Source: Pezizomycotina sp. ARF18
Taxonomy: Eukaryota > Ascomycota
Reading direction: 5' to 3'
Assembly (NCBI GenBank): GCA_002224055.1
Contig: AZLU01000055.1
Location: 1-64,000, forward strand
DNA: 64,000 nt
In this document: positions 45,726 to 57,308 of the stretch, in pieces
How the letters are laid out: the number at the start of each line of letters is the position of its first letter
How positions within the stretch are numbered: the stretch's first letter is position 1
Position numbers and translations under genes: made by a program
The notes under the pieces: model-generated
Told to the model about the DNA's origin: nothing
The model's database searches: none
What the model saw: only the letters and a program-made list of their open reading frames with translations

Positions 45726-46597
45726 TGTGCCTCGAAAAATTTCGTGTAGTTCCTGGCAGGGACCTTACTTCGGCGTCTGTGCAAGCAGGCGCGGATTATG
45801 TATATAAGAGAAAGCATACGGCAGGTTCGTAAGTTAGGCTCAATCAGAAGAATCATCATGAGCGTTCCAGAAATTGGATTTTAGTTTTCCCAGTTCTCGA
45901 ACAGCTACTAGGAGAAAGGGCCGTGATTTGATTATGCTTTAGCTAGTTACACTTCGAACTCTCCATTTATATTTGAGGGGTCCACGTTTATGCCCGCAAG
46001 CTAAAGGTCGCCTTTAGACTTTCGTGAAGCTTTTTTTTTTTTTTTTTTTTGGACAAGAGTTTCAATTCCACGAGATGGCGCTAATAGCGGTATAATTTGA
46101 CAAGCCAGGGGGACCCTTCTCGGATTTAGACGCTGCTAAAATGATGGCATTAGCTAAAAAGAGCATCCGCGATAGTATAAGAGTTCCCTAGTAGGATCAA
46201 TGACTTTCTTCGACTTGTGTAATCATCTAGACATGACCATTCAGCCGGGGCTAGGAGATGTTGATAATGGAACGGGAAAATATGTCGCAACATTACGAAG
46301 TTTATGTTTGAGAAGCCCTGGTTTCTGCGGTTGTGCACCGTCGCATAGCTATATGAGGAGGACTGGTTCGTTTATGAGACGAACCTAGGAATCTTGAACA
46401 GTTAATTTAGGCAGTGTTGGCATTGCGAAGGTGTGATCATAATGGCTTGAGAAAAAGAGAGAAATAAAAACCCCCGCTATACTATCGGACATTGCAAAGA
46501 TAAATGCGCATGTACTATACACCGTACCATAGTGAAAAATAAGCCCCGTCTCTCCATATCTTATAACCTCGTTACGAATCACTCATCTTAATTATAC
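45726..46597. other. Intergenic with T20 tract
   Basis: No gene is supported. A run of 20 thymines lies at 46031-46050. The right part is the 3' side of the surface-protein gene. Confidence 0.45.
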
Positions 46598-48052
46598 TCA
46601 TCGATCTCCAGCCACTGGCTCGGTCTCTGTATAGACTCTCTGAGCAGCACCCTCTTTCCCAGCGAGCTCATGAGCTTCGGTATATCCTAGCTTCGCCGCT
46701 ATCGGTGTCGGCAGTTCTGACACCGCCTGCGTCCCTAGGCCATCCAACTCATGCCTGGTTGAGTCCCCATCTAGTTCCCCGCAAATTGGCTCTTGAATCA
46801 GCGGGCAACTCTGCTTTGCTATACGCATTCTCCTCTGGACTTTTCCTTTTCTTCCTGGTGAATATGGAACCTTTATTTGGATCTGTTGATCGCCGACCAA
46901 GGTAAAACACGCCGCCTAGGACAGCTATTATGACTACGAGACCCCCGATGACACCGCCGACTATGGCACCGATATGTGACTTTGGTTTCGATGCGGACGT
47001 CGGACCAAGGGGGTTCGAAGTGGTGATGAACCCGGAGACGACAAGGAAACGTTCGCGTCGCATGTGAAAGTCCCGTGGATGACGCCTTGCTGTTGGAGCT
47101 TTTTGAGTTGTGTACAATCGAATTCATCGGTTGATTCGATGGTTATGCCGTTGATATTGGAGGCTGAAGGGATATCGAGGCTGTGAATTATCAAGGCATG
47201 AGTATCTCCCATCAAGAATTTATAAAGGAAATTTGTTACTTACGTTCTGAGCCCGCCGCTGCAATTCATGCCCCCGGAAACCGTGGATAGCGAAGGCAAT
47301 AGCAAACTCCTGAAGGTATTATTATGGAAGCCCATAACACCCGTGACAGTTTCCAACTTCGGCGCGGTGAAGTTCGCGACATCGTTTATCGTCATGCTGT
47401 CCGCGCTGACGAGGTTTGGAAAACTCAGCGACAAATTTTCACTGTTGTTTTCCGCGACGAACGGCCCTGTCAAATTCGCAACAGGAAGTTGTATCATCTT
47501 CATCGCAGGATTGTCCGTAATAGTAATCGCGCCTACTGTTTCCAGCGATCCGCCATCGAGATCCGTCATCGCCGTGTTCACGATCGTAATCGACGAAACC
47601 GAGTGCAGATTCGCAAGGGTGAGGTAGACAGCGAACTTCGGTAACTGCCGCCAGTCTATCGCCCCGCCAACCTGGTTTAACTTCGCATCGAATACGCGTT
47701 ATTGTAGTTAGGTAGGTTACGTAGAACGAAGTCTCCGATATGACCTCTAGGTTTGGGAATACGTAGCTTTCGAGCGCGGAGGCGTCGATAATATAGAGAT
47801 TTCCGTCGATCTTCTGAACTCACCGAACAAGGGCTTTGTCGGGGACGATCCGCTGGCACCGGAGGTAATGTTTACATCACCGGACCATACGGCGCAGGCC
47901 TCTAACACGTCCCCATCGGAGTCACTTTGAAAGATAGCAGTCCCTGAGCATTTGTTTTGCGTTTGCGCGAGGACCGCTGGGGAGAGTAGAATATTTATAA
48001 GGTAATAAACCGCGGAGAAATACGCTCGCTGTAGCACGCGTACGCGAGGCAT
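46598..48052 (-). CDS. Sps2/ECM33-like cell-surface protein with transmembrane anchor
   Basis: A secreted-pathway protein with receptor-L-domain-like beta-helix repeats, as in fungal Sps2/ECM33 wall proteins. The N-terminus (Met 48052) has a hydrophobic signal region, then CSGTAIFQSDSDGDVLEAC. Repeats follow: IDGNLYIIDASALESYVFPN, LTLANLHSVSSITIVNTAM, GSLETVGAITITDNPAMKMI, and LSLSFPNLVSADSMTINDVA with FTAPKLETVTGVMGFHNN. Many NxT/NxS sites are present. An intron (about 47243 to 47182, GTAAGT) precedes LDIPSASNINGITI. The ectodomain is closed by a Ser/Thr stalk, then IGAIVGGVIGGLVVIIAVLG with a basic stop-transfer tail (STDPNKGSIFTRKKRK). Unlike yeast ECM33 it therefore looks membrane-spanning rather than GPI-anchored. 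Frame changes occur near 47840, 47690, 47080 and 46760. Confidence 0.75.
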
Positions 48053-48609
48053 TGGGAAATAAACACACTTTTACCAGGGTTCGAGGGGTTCCGTGTCTCT
48101 TCCTCCTGGATTGATCTTGCTATGGATGCTAGGTAAAGGTAAGCGGACAGGATTTCACCCTTCCCGTGATGGTGGTGGGAAAGGGGTCTTTTTTGTTGTC
48201 ACACAAAAACACAAAGCGTACCCCACCTTAATGGGAACTTCCAGTCTTAAGTGGCGGAAGGTCTGGGCATTGTGAGAACCAATCACGTTCCGAGAAAGAT
48301 AAATTTGGAAACAGTGGAGGATGAGCGGTCATAATTACTCAGGGTACAGAAGGCATGGATAGCATACTGATAGGGATAATTGGCAGCACTTATAAAAGTA
48401 CTCACGACGTGTATTGAAGAAGCTTGAAGTGGAAACTACTGTCCTTATAAACTTCAAAATCGGTTATATTGATATCCGACCAACAAGAAGAGCTGCATGG
48501 CGGTAATTCTACCAGACTGGCTTTTAGGTCTATACGAATAACAGTAATCATCACCTGCCCTGGAACCCATGCACCGGCCATGTCTTCAATGATAACTAAC
48601 CCCTTACTC
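48053..48609. other. Intergenic, nothing supported
   Basis: This is the upstream side of the surface-protein gene and the 3' side of the next gene. Small open frames only. Confidence 0.45.
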
Positions 48610-48990
48610 CTACCGCTCGTAAGGCAGCTTGAACCCCAACTCCCTCGCGGCCTTCAAAACCAATGGAACCGCCTCCATCGGGTCCTCCGAGTAAGTCAAC
48701 TTCGTATCTTTGTTCATGCTTTCGTTGACGATATTAGCGATTCTCTCGCCCAAGCGAGGTGGGCTCTAACCCCTCCGTCAAAGGAGATGATATCGAACTT
48801 CATCCTATTGACCGCCGCGCGGACCTGATTGTCGTGCGCTTCGTCGTCCTCGAGGGGGATTCCTCGGGCGTGCAATCCGACATGGGTTTCGTTGAAGTCC
48901 TGGACGAAGGAGTCCATCATCCAAGCGATGGATTGGCCTTGGTGGGACTTGATGCGAGGAGAGAAGTTAGGGCTTGGAGAGGTCGGCCAT
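48610..48990 (-). CDS. Small helical protein, about 128 aa, unrecognised
   Basis: The reading starts at ATG 48990 (MADLSKP), then NFSPRIKSHQGQSIAWMMDS, FVQDFNETHVGLHARGIPLE, AAVNRMKFDIISFDGGVRAH and LAWARE. One base appears missing near 48757. With that allowed the chain runs on into IANIVNESMNKDTKLTYSED and PMEAVPLVLKAARELGFKLP to stop 48610. The even, charged and protein-like composition across both frames supports a genuine gene. No signal peptide or membrane segment is seen. Function unknown. Confidence 0.55.
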
Positions 48991-50260
48991 TGTTATTTTA
49001 GTTTTCGAAAGCTCTTGTTAAGGATTTCCGAGATATTTCTTTGGAGGGCCGTTGAATAAAATGCGAGTGGTTTATGTTCTTTTTCTTGAACTTGAATGTT
49101 TTGTAAATTGCTTGTTAATAATGAGTTTAAAATCAGTCAGACAAGACGTTCCAACTTGAACGTCTTTTATATTCACGCTCGTGAGTAGTTATCCATCTTC
49201 TTTAAGCCCTCGCCGTTGAACATTTCCTTCTGAAGCTCAGGACTTGAGTTCCAACTAGTAGCTATTGCCTGCCGGCGTAACAAACTTACCGCCAGAGGAT
49301 AGCCTGGAGGGTTATCAACTGTGGTGATATCACGAAATGAAAGAAAGATCGAAGAAAAAGTTCGAGACATCAGATCTTCTTCCTACCAGAGCGGCGAACA
49401 CGAGAGTTACTCTTTCTTGTTTGAAGATTGAGTGTCCGGAAGAATCAGACTTGGGCCACCGACATATCCGGTTAAGTTCTCGTGCGGATTTTTTCTGACA
49501 GAAACGCGTAAACTCCTTATTAATGACGTTTCCGAGCAACTTAATCCTCCTAGATTTACTGACGGCGGAGAAATTTGTCGCCCGAGGTATGCAAGACTCT
49601 CGTATCGTCGTCGTATAAAACAGATGAAATTACTTGTAAAAGAAAATCGCCGCGTTAGTCCCAGGTTTCACCTCTGTAACTGCCGAAACCTAACTTAACA
49701 ATGGCACAGAAAATGCCCGGGCTCACACGCAAACCTAGCAGCGATATCATGTCCTGAGTGTTATTAAAGAACAGGAAGCCGTGGTCACCCGATCGTGAGT
49801 GCTCCTGACTACGCGAAGAATGTATGCTGCAGAATTTTATCATCGATTTGGTAGCTTGCGAGCGCGAAGTAACAACGTGGAGAGAGTTGGCTCTCGAATT
49901 GCTATATCAATCCTGAGAACTGAACTCAAGGAGAATGTCAATTCAAGGGGAAAGAACGGTGACACTGATTTTCTCATCTAAAATGCGCTTCACAATTCTA
50001 AGAAATTGAATAGACTAATGTCTAGCTGGACCCAGATGAAAACACTTTTAGTCAATACATCATTAAGGTCATGACAGGTCTGTATTGCAACTATACAGCC
50101 CCAGTCGTTATATTATCCTACCAATTCAACAGCCGAAAAAGAGAAACGCTCCATTAATGCAAACAAGTATAACGCCATAATTCTTAATAATTCTTAATAA
50201 TCCAAATATTCAAATACCGCTCGATTATAACTTTAACACAAAAAAGATACAATGATAAAA
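48991..50260. other. Intergenic, nothing supported
   Basis: Overlapping frames at 49330-49539 (-) and 49432-49698 (+) have no recognisable content. The stretch 50090-50260 is AT-rich with a direct repeat of TTCTTAATAA. Confidence 0.45.
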
Positions 50261-50720
50261 TCATAATTCCCTAACCGATATCGGGTCTTCGCCATCAGGG
50301 TGCTCATCGTAGTTATTATTGCGAGTTTCCGTTGTTATAACTGACTGAGAAGATCGTCCGCTCCTCCTTTCCCCAGACTCGACGACAGCAAGCTCGATAT
50401 CGTCCATATCCAACTCTCTATCAATCTCCTCTTCCAGCTTTTAAACTCCTCCTCCTTGATCTCGATCCGCTTCCGTCCATCTGCATTTTGATGATTCGAA
50501 GCCCGCCTTTGCTGTTCTTGCTGCCATAGCTCGCGCTTACCTGATTCTAAGCGTACTGCGATGCCGAGTTCTTTCGTCTGCGACGATAACAAATGAGCAT
50601 TTTGATGGAGAGTGTGCACGACAGCGCGATTGCGAGGTGTAATTCGAAGAGAACCAGAAAGTTGCAAAGCCCAGCCGAGATACGGTGTCGGTGGCGCATA
50701 TATATCGTACGAATTAGACC
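50261..50720 (-). CDS. Coiled-coil-like small protein, unrecognised (5' end incomplete)
   Basis: The reading begins after a likely acceptor (CTACAG, about 50727) with SNSYDIYAPPTPYLGWALQL. It continues SGSLRITPRNRAVVHTLHQN, AHLLSSQTKELGIAVRLESG and KRELWQQEQQRR. One base seems missing near 50443, after which KLEEEIDRELDMDDIELAVV, RSGRSSQSVITTETRN and a stop at 50261 follow. The heptad-like Leu/Glu/Lys pattern suggests a helical or coiled-coil adaptor with a disordered acidic tail. The 5' exon was not found, so the true start lies further upstream (beyond 50727). Family unknown. Confidence 0.5.
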
Positions 50721-53700
50721 GCTGTAGCCTTTAGTCTCTATTTCGTAACAGCGAAGACCGGCGGAATTATATTGTGGAGCCCCATACTGTGCCTACTGCA
50801 AAATTAGCAACGACGGATACTTTATCGCGTTGCGGGGCTTTAAGCGGACGACCGCAGGCATCTGGATTAATCTGCTTACATCGTAAGCGACTCGCAGTGA
50901 TATATCAGACTCCTTTTAGACTCTGCTCACAGCGTAATAAGATCACTAATGATGTGGATAGCCTTCAGTGTAATGAAGATGGCGGGCCGATGCTTGCAAT
51001 TTGCATGCACAGGATCGCGCCAGAACGCGACCGGCTTGCAAGCAAGCGTTATCGATATGATGGCGACGACCGGGAGAACATTGGTAAAACCAGAACATGA
51101 CAATTACGCCGCGCCGTAATATCGGGTGTGGGCTGGGTCGTAATAAAAGACGAGGAGGGGATATGAACGGCGTAAGTACATAAAATATAGCTTATCTCAA
51201 AGGTGTAGGACCAGTGTTAGAGCGAGAGGCTAGAGTTAGAAACTCCTCACAGTTTGGGAAATTGATCTGCTTACAAGTAAAACAGCCTTGAATTCATTCC
51301 AGGAGATAGAGTATAAATGATGACAAAGCTTGTCTGATCAATCATAGAGAATTGGTCTTGCGAAGATCTTACGCCTTCAGCTCGGGTTTTCCCTCCCCTT
51401 CCTTGCTCTTTATCGAATGTATTTTTATACCAACTAAACTGAGAAGCGAAAATTAAGCCAGGGTGCGAACTTACTTTTCCACCATCTGTTAATCCCAAGG
51501 AATGAATCAGCTACTTGAATGAACGAAATAGATAATGGGAAAGGTTAATCGTAGGTGAACATACTATAGGTAATCGCGAGTGGAATGAAAGCACATATAA
51601 GATATGCAATAACCAGAGCTCAATCGTCCCCGAAATCTTTTGTTGATGAGTCTTCTGCTAACCAACGGGAGCGAAAGGAAGAATAAAGTCGTCAACATAA
51701 TCGCGATGTACTTCGTTTTCAAGCTATTATAGGAGTTGCCCTGCCGTAAATCGGTATGAGGATCTCCGGTATCGCGGGGGCGGTCGGTATACCAAGGACT
51801 GCCTTTTCAATGCCATAAGATTCCATCAGTGGAAGCAACACGGCAGTAACATTCTTCGATGAGGCTCGGAATTTTTCACAGCTACCGGCATTGGATCGTC
51901 GTTGTTTCCACCGACCGCCGTAAAAGCCGAGGAACCTGTTCATGAGGAAGACTGGTGAGACCGGCTACGGACATACCCCGCTAGACGCAGAAGGGATATA
52001 ACTCCAGAGGGGGGATTGTCCCCACGGTGATCCGGACTGCAGGGAAACGGGATTTTAAAGAGGAATTGGCTAAAGGAAAACGAAGGAAAGGGAACGAAAA
52101 AAGTAGAGACTTGTCGGAGGTTTAATAAGGGGTTTTATTGGAGATCCTTGAATCGACGCGATACTGAAAGGAGTATACCAAAATCCAACACAACGAATTG
52201 TTCGTTTTTCGGGCAAGATAATCGGCAATTTTCAAATTGATCCTGTCACCGTGTAGCGTACTGACTCCTGCCACTTTGTATAAAGCTATCTCCACAATCT
52301 CTTTCGAGTAGTAATGACGGTGGTTTGCCAGTGCTAGTGGGGCTTCCGGGATGCACTAGGACGTCTCCGGCATAGGGCAATGAGGTAAGGACTTGGATGA
52401 AAATGAAAGGCCTAAAACAGTGCCGCAACGGACTTAAAAAAGAAACCCTATCAATATCATCTCAACTGTGACATCGGATATCTTATTGCAAAAAGAAGAA
52501 ATCGGATTCCTTTAAAACGGATCATTTCGATATCGATTTCTGGCAAATTTCGATCTTTGTACACTGGCGGCTAACCCACTGCTCTGGGTCCAGCATTATT
52601 TATTCAACCGAAGTTCGTATGCGCTGGGAATGCTTTTCCTGGTAACTCGCCTCAAACCCCGGAACCAGAACTGAGATTCTTCTAGGTTCCATCGTCCCCG
52701 GTCACCGACTCGATGCTCTTCCGATAAGAGCCCTTTACATGTGCGCACACAAGGCAAACGGATGACACTTTCGAATAGCTTCAAGCTAAGCATTCATCAG
52801 GAGTGATTCAGCGGTCCACACCGGCACCGGAGGTCTTAGGGAGGGAATATCGAACGGCGGAATTTATTTGTGAAACGGCTTTTGGTCGATACGCCAAGCT
52901 TAACGATTATATGGGCAGGAAGATGAATGCCGACCGCTTTAGTGGCTTGGGCGTCTAGCTCAAGAGATAACAAGATGAAGCATCTGTGCCGAGAGATTCG
53001 AGTTGGAGATGCTTTTATAACCTTTTTCTCTTTGTTTTCGAATTTTCCCACAGTGAATAGGTGATTGCTTCGTATCGAATTGCGAAGACCTAGAAGTGAT
53101 TCTACGGTATCGAAGGACGAGGGTACGGGGTTCAGGGACGAATTGAATGAATTAAGATATAAAAGTAGTAGGGATCTCTGATTCGCTATAGTTTGCTCCG
53201 CTGAAGTATCGGGCAGCTTTTCCGGTACCCAATCAAAACTCTGAGATGCCGATATTCCTTTTTTTGTTGTCTTTGAACACTATCGCGTTGAGCAGGTCGT
53301 GCTGTTTTCTCTCTCAGGACGACGTAGGGCTTCTAACTTCTTAAGGTACTCTTGGCTGGGGTTGAAATGTGATTCGACCTCTCTTGATAGAATCCATCAT
53401 TAGCTCGTTTGCCCCTGTTTTTAATTCCCGGGGGCAATAAGGATGTCATTCAATGCAGTTTAGGCCTTCTATTCAAGAGCAAGCCACAGCGGGGAATTTG
53501 CGGGTTTATCTTTCATATAAAGAGTAAAAGATCCTCGTTTTCTTTATTAGCCGTTATTTCCCCTAAAGTTATATTTCTATATTTCGATAACCTCAACCTA
53601 CCCTTCTTGTACGCCTTATATGATCGCGTATTGGTTTTCGGAGGATTGCTGAATCACCCCGCTTCAATCAATTCCCGCAAGTTTTGGAGTTCTGATAATC

Positions 53701-53862
53701 CTTTGAATCTTGGCATTCGAAACGTATAAAACTGTCAAATAGAACGAGGGCTGTAAGGCGACCAATACAAGTTCCCGGGAGTTCAGCGGACCCATTCGCG
53801 AGACCTCATTCGCGGGTAGCGCTTCCGAAGTTCTGTCTGGGAATCTGCAATCAAATCCCACA
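50721..53862. other. Gene-poor stretch of 3.1 kb
   Basis: A minus-strand frame of 74 codons (51719-51943, MNRFLGFYGG) has a TATA-like GTTATATCC about 45 bases upstream. A 60-codon frame (52246-52428) begins with a hydrophobic stretch resembling a signal peptide. Both are too short and featureless to call. Other frames (52596-52793, 52836-53051, 53409-53729) show nothing recognisable. Confidence 0.4.
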
Positions 53863-56129
53863 ATGTCGGATTTCCGGAAGCTTCAGGAGATACGGCCAAA
53901 GATGTCGGGGAATCCAGTGTGGTCCCGCCTCAAAAACCGCCAGATGATATAAAAGGACTGGGAAAGAGAATCGGTACAGCCTGCGAGCCGTGCAGGAAAA
54001 GAAAGACCAGGGTGAGAATCTTTCTTTTATATTTCAAAATCCTTGTTATCCTGTATCATCTACTTTTCATAGGCTGCTTCGCCGCGGAAGAAGTCGTGGT
54101 TACCCTTCCCATATATGAGGAATCGTGGCCGTGTATTCTACTCGGAGGACACTCATATAGCTTCTCAAGTCTTTAAGACCTCGACACACGGAATTCTCTA
54201 AATTTATCTTGGCTGCTATGGCTTACTTTTAAAGAGTATAGCTCTGTATTGAACAATCTACGGAACGGCTCTTTGATATCAAGATCCTCAGATGCAGGCA
54301 CTTTAGTAGAAGTACCCCAAGTATAGGTAGCAGGATTGTCTCCCTGTTGTTTGGGAAAATTCCGTTAGCCGTTGATTTAGTCGACGGCTGTAAACATTTC
54401 CATCCTTTAGCTTCCCTCGAATTTGAAGGATTTTGTGACAATACTAATAGCCACTAACTGTACGATAACAGTGCGACGGTGAGAACCCATGCTCTGCATG
54501 CTTGGATCGAAACGCAACGTGTCGCTACGATTATGCTTCCGACAGAAGACGGAAAGAGCATGTCAATAGGGATATTTCTATTCTCAGGGGCGATAGAAGT
54601 TATCTATCGCAGATCATTCGAGCCACGCACCAGTGCGACGGTGAAAAGTACAATGAAGTAATGAATATGCTTCATGCCGGAAGACCGTTGGCCGAGATAG
54701 CAGGTCGCTTAGAGCTCGATGAACCCCCGTTGACATCTCGGTCCTTACGCGGGTCGATCGCTGGTACGGAACATCAGGTAGCTCAGTTGGGCCAAGTAGT
54801 GTATCATCTGGGGCATTATCTCACACTGGAGCACAGCCTTCGGGCCTAGTTCCCCCTCGGATCATTCCGGAGGTTTTCCACCATTTGTGAGCGAAAGGCG
54901 AGTTGGAATTCTCGATCACGGCTTTCTTCGTCTACGTTAGATGGCACCGCAAGGAGATCGTCGTCTAGCTTGTTCGAGTTTTCGATAGTCCCCGAGCCCA
55001 TGTTATTTCAAGAACGCATGGCGGATCTAGCAAAAAAGCTAGAGGACCGTTATCTGCATTCCCCGTATGGCAACAAGGCACTGGACCAGATTTGTAAACA
55101 TTGCGGCAACATCGAGGGTTGAAATAGATCCCAGGGATGTGGACTCACAAGATATAGCTCGTTCTGTTAATTACTGGACCTCCGCAATCATTGACCCGGA
55201 GAGCATTACATACCTATTTTCGCTATACGACAAAATCTGGGGCGATAGCGTTTATAGGTTTATCAACTTCAGACTTTTTATGGGTGATATGGTTCCCTCT
55301 GTAGCCTCGGGCGAGATAGGCGTACTGGGAATTTTTACTTCGCTTGCGATTTGGCGAATGCCGTTCTCGCTGTTAGTGCGTAAGTGAAATGAGATTAACC
55401 TTCACCTCGGGCATGAATCCTCAACCCCATTTATTTTAAGGAACTGTTCTTTTCTCACATTCGAAAATATTCTGCATTCTACAGTTTAGTTACATTCTAT
55501 TAATTGCCATAAATCCGTATGTTTTCGTGGCTATAGTTTTTCTGTACGAGGCCGTGCGCATTTGCAGACATCTGCGAACCAGTGTCTAGAGGAGAGCATT
55601 TTATCCACGAGGCAACTAACCAGATCAAAATGATCAGCCAGGTCCCTAATTTGCCCACTGCGCAGGCATATGCTGCCTGGCTCTGGCAGAAGGGTGCCGA
55701 GGACGGCAAGGCTCGTCTAGAAGGCTATGGCTACTCTGTTTCGACATGTTCCTTTCACTCCTCAGACAGCCAAACGCTCCGTCAGCGACCGAAACACGAA
55801 GCGAAGAAGGACAGCAACCAGGACAATATCCTCCACGGACACAAACGCAGCAACTGCTTCAGGCAAACCAACAAAGCCACTCCCTCAAAAAACAAGTTGA
55901 AGATCAACGACGGGAGCATCATCTGTCACCGATGGAATCTGCAGCTACTGGCTCTCATATGTCGTCCTCAGAGAGACTAGAAGGTTTAAAAGGCCATATC
56001 AGGAGAAGTATACTTGCAATTGGCTTATTCTGTGTAGAGAGGTCGGTCCATGATATATATAAATCTGTGTCTTATATGTTTCAGATGAATATACTCATAT
56101 ATTCGTCTGATTCCTTCGAATTCACCTAA
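53863..56129 (+). CDS. Zn2Cys6 binuclear-cluster transcription factor
   Basis: A fungal-type regulator. The DNA-binding motif is complete once a 460-bp intron (54012-54471, GTGAGA donor, CACTAACTG branch, AACAG acceptor) is removed. The Cys spacing across the junction is C-x2-C-x6-C-x5-C-x2-C-x6-C (CEPCRKRKTR, then CDGENPCSACLDRNATC). A basic stretch (RYDYASDRRRKEHV) follows. Further parts are SSSTLDGTARRSSSSLFEFS with EPMLFQERMADLAKKLEDRY, DVDSQDIARSVNYWTSAIID with ESITYLFSLYDKIWG, a segment NQIKMISQVPNLPTAQAYAA, and a Gln-rich C-terminal region (TQTQQLLQANQQSHSL). Frames change several times between 54840 and 55760 and the end is uncertain (55980 or 56129). The start is uncertain; ATG 53863 is used. 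Target genes cannot be inferred. Confidence 0.75.
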
Positions 56130-56146
56130 CATATATCCCCTTACCC

Positions 56147-56147
56147 T

Positions 56148-56186
<39 letters not shown>

Positions 56187-56187
56187 C
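56147..56187. repeat. T21A20 homopolymer pair
   Basis: Twenty-one thymines are followed directly by twenty adenines, forming a perfect 40-base palindrome of a single base pair type. It sits between the regulator gene and the next small gene. Confidence 0.95.
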
Positions 56188-56274
56188 CACTGCATCTCCA
56201 CGTACGTTTTATTTTTTTCATGATGAAATTAATCCTCACACGATTTTTTTGAAGTATCTACTTAACAGCACACA

Positions 56275-56728
56275 ATGCCCCGCCTCCTGCATCAATAGAT
56301 GCGCAGCGGCGGGGCTCGGAAGCCGGCGGAGGGCCTCTAAGCGCGACGGAGCTATTCCGGGCGCACCAGCATCAGAGTAACTTAGCCACAACGTCAAACA
56401 TTTCGACAACCACGACGGCCACCTCGCCGCAGCTAGACCTTACGGACGAAGAAAATAATGTAATTGAGGTAGTTGCCGCGCTAAAGCTCGCCTTGGCGTC
56501 CCACCCGCCCCCAGGCTTCCTGACACCGGAGCATGAGGATTCTGGAGAGCTTCTTCAAGAGGCAGCAGATAGACTCTCCATTGCGTTCCCCGAGCTCAGA
56601 GCCATCTATAAGCAGCTAGCCATGCTGATGGAGGTATTAGCGATTGAAACATATAACAATTTATTCACTTGCTTGTCTGAGTACCGTTGCAACAGTCTCT
56701 TTTATTCTTCCAGGCCAATAACAAATAA
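56275..56728 (+). CDS. Small helical protein, about 125 aa, unrecognised
   Basis: From ATG 56275, with one base apparently missing in the following C run, the frame reads PPPASIDAQRRGSEAGGGPL, SATELFRAHQHQSN and a Thr-rich linker. A helical half follows: LDLTDEENNVIEVVAALKLA, PPGFLTPEHEDSGELLQEAA and IAFPELRAIYKQLAMLMEAN. An intron (56634-56713) with GTATTA donor and TTCCAG acceptor lies four codons before the stop, joining ME to ANNK at 56728. The clean intron and continuous frame support a gene. It could be a downstream part of the regulator transcript. Family unknown. Confidence 0.5.
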
Positions 56729-57308
56729 TATGCATCCCCAAGGACTTGAACAGGGGGTTGAAGGACGTGACCAAGCCGTTCTTCCCGCGTATTATTGAAA
56801 GAGAGAAAAAGAAAACTCCCAGCATTTGTCTGTCCTTCTGTATCGTATCTAGACTACATTGCTAAGGTGAGATCTCTGCATATAGGATGAGTTCCCTAGA
56901 GGATATCAGCCACGAGCGGGAGAAAATATAGATAAAGGGCATTATTAGACATATTCCTATCATTTCTCTCGTGATAACATGTCCAGCGTCGTGTTGTCGG
57001 AATATCTCATCACTCTCTAAGAGGTGAAGGTGTCCCGGGTACCATAGTCATACTGCTCGCTGCCTTGCGTTACAGAAATGGTCCATGTAACATAAGTATC
57101 GTATAAGAGACTAAAAAGGCACTACTAGTATTCTGGACGAAAAGAGAATCATGAATTTCTAGCCGATGTTCTCGGATACAGGGCGTCCGGTACGCCCTTA
57201 CTGCTTTACGATAGATAACGATAAAAAGAAAGGCCCGTTGCTAATTAATTGCGAGAAAATTAACTACAGCGAACATTATACATGCACCTAGACGATACAA
57301 AATAACCA
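56729..57308. other. Convergent 3' region, nothing supported
   Basis: This lies between the small helical gene (+) and the pepsin-like gene (-). AT-rich, without open frames of note. Confidence 0.5.

Noticed and set aside
50165-50200. Short direct repeat of TTCTTAATAA as a target-site duplication
   Set aside because: The copies are adjacent with no element between them, so it is just local AT-rich duplication.
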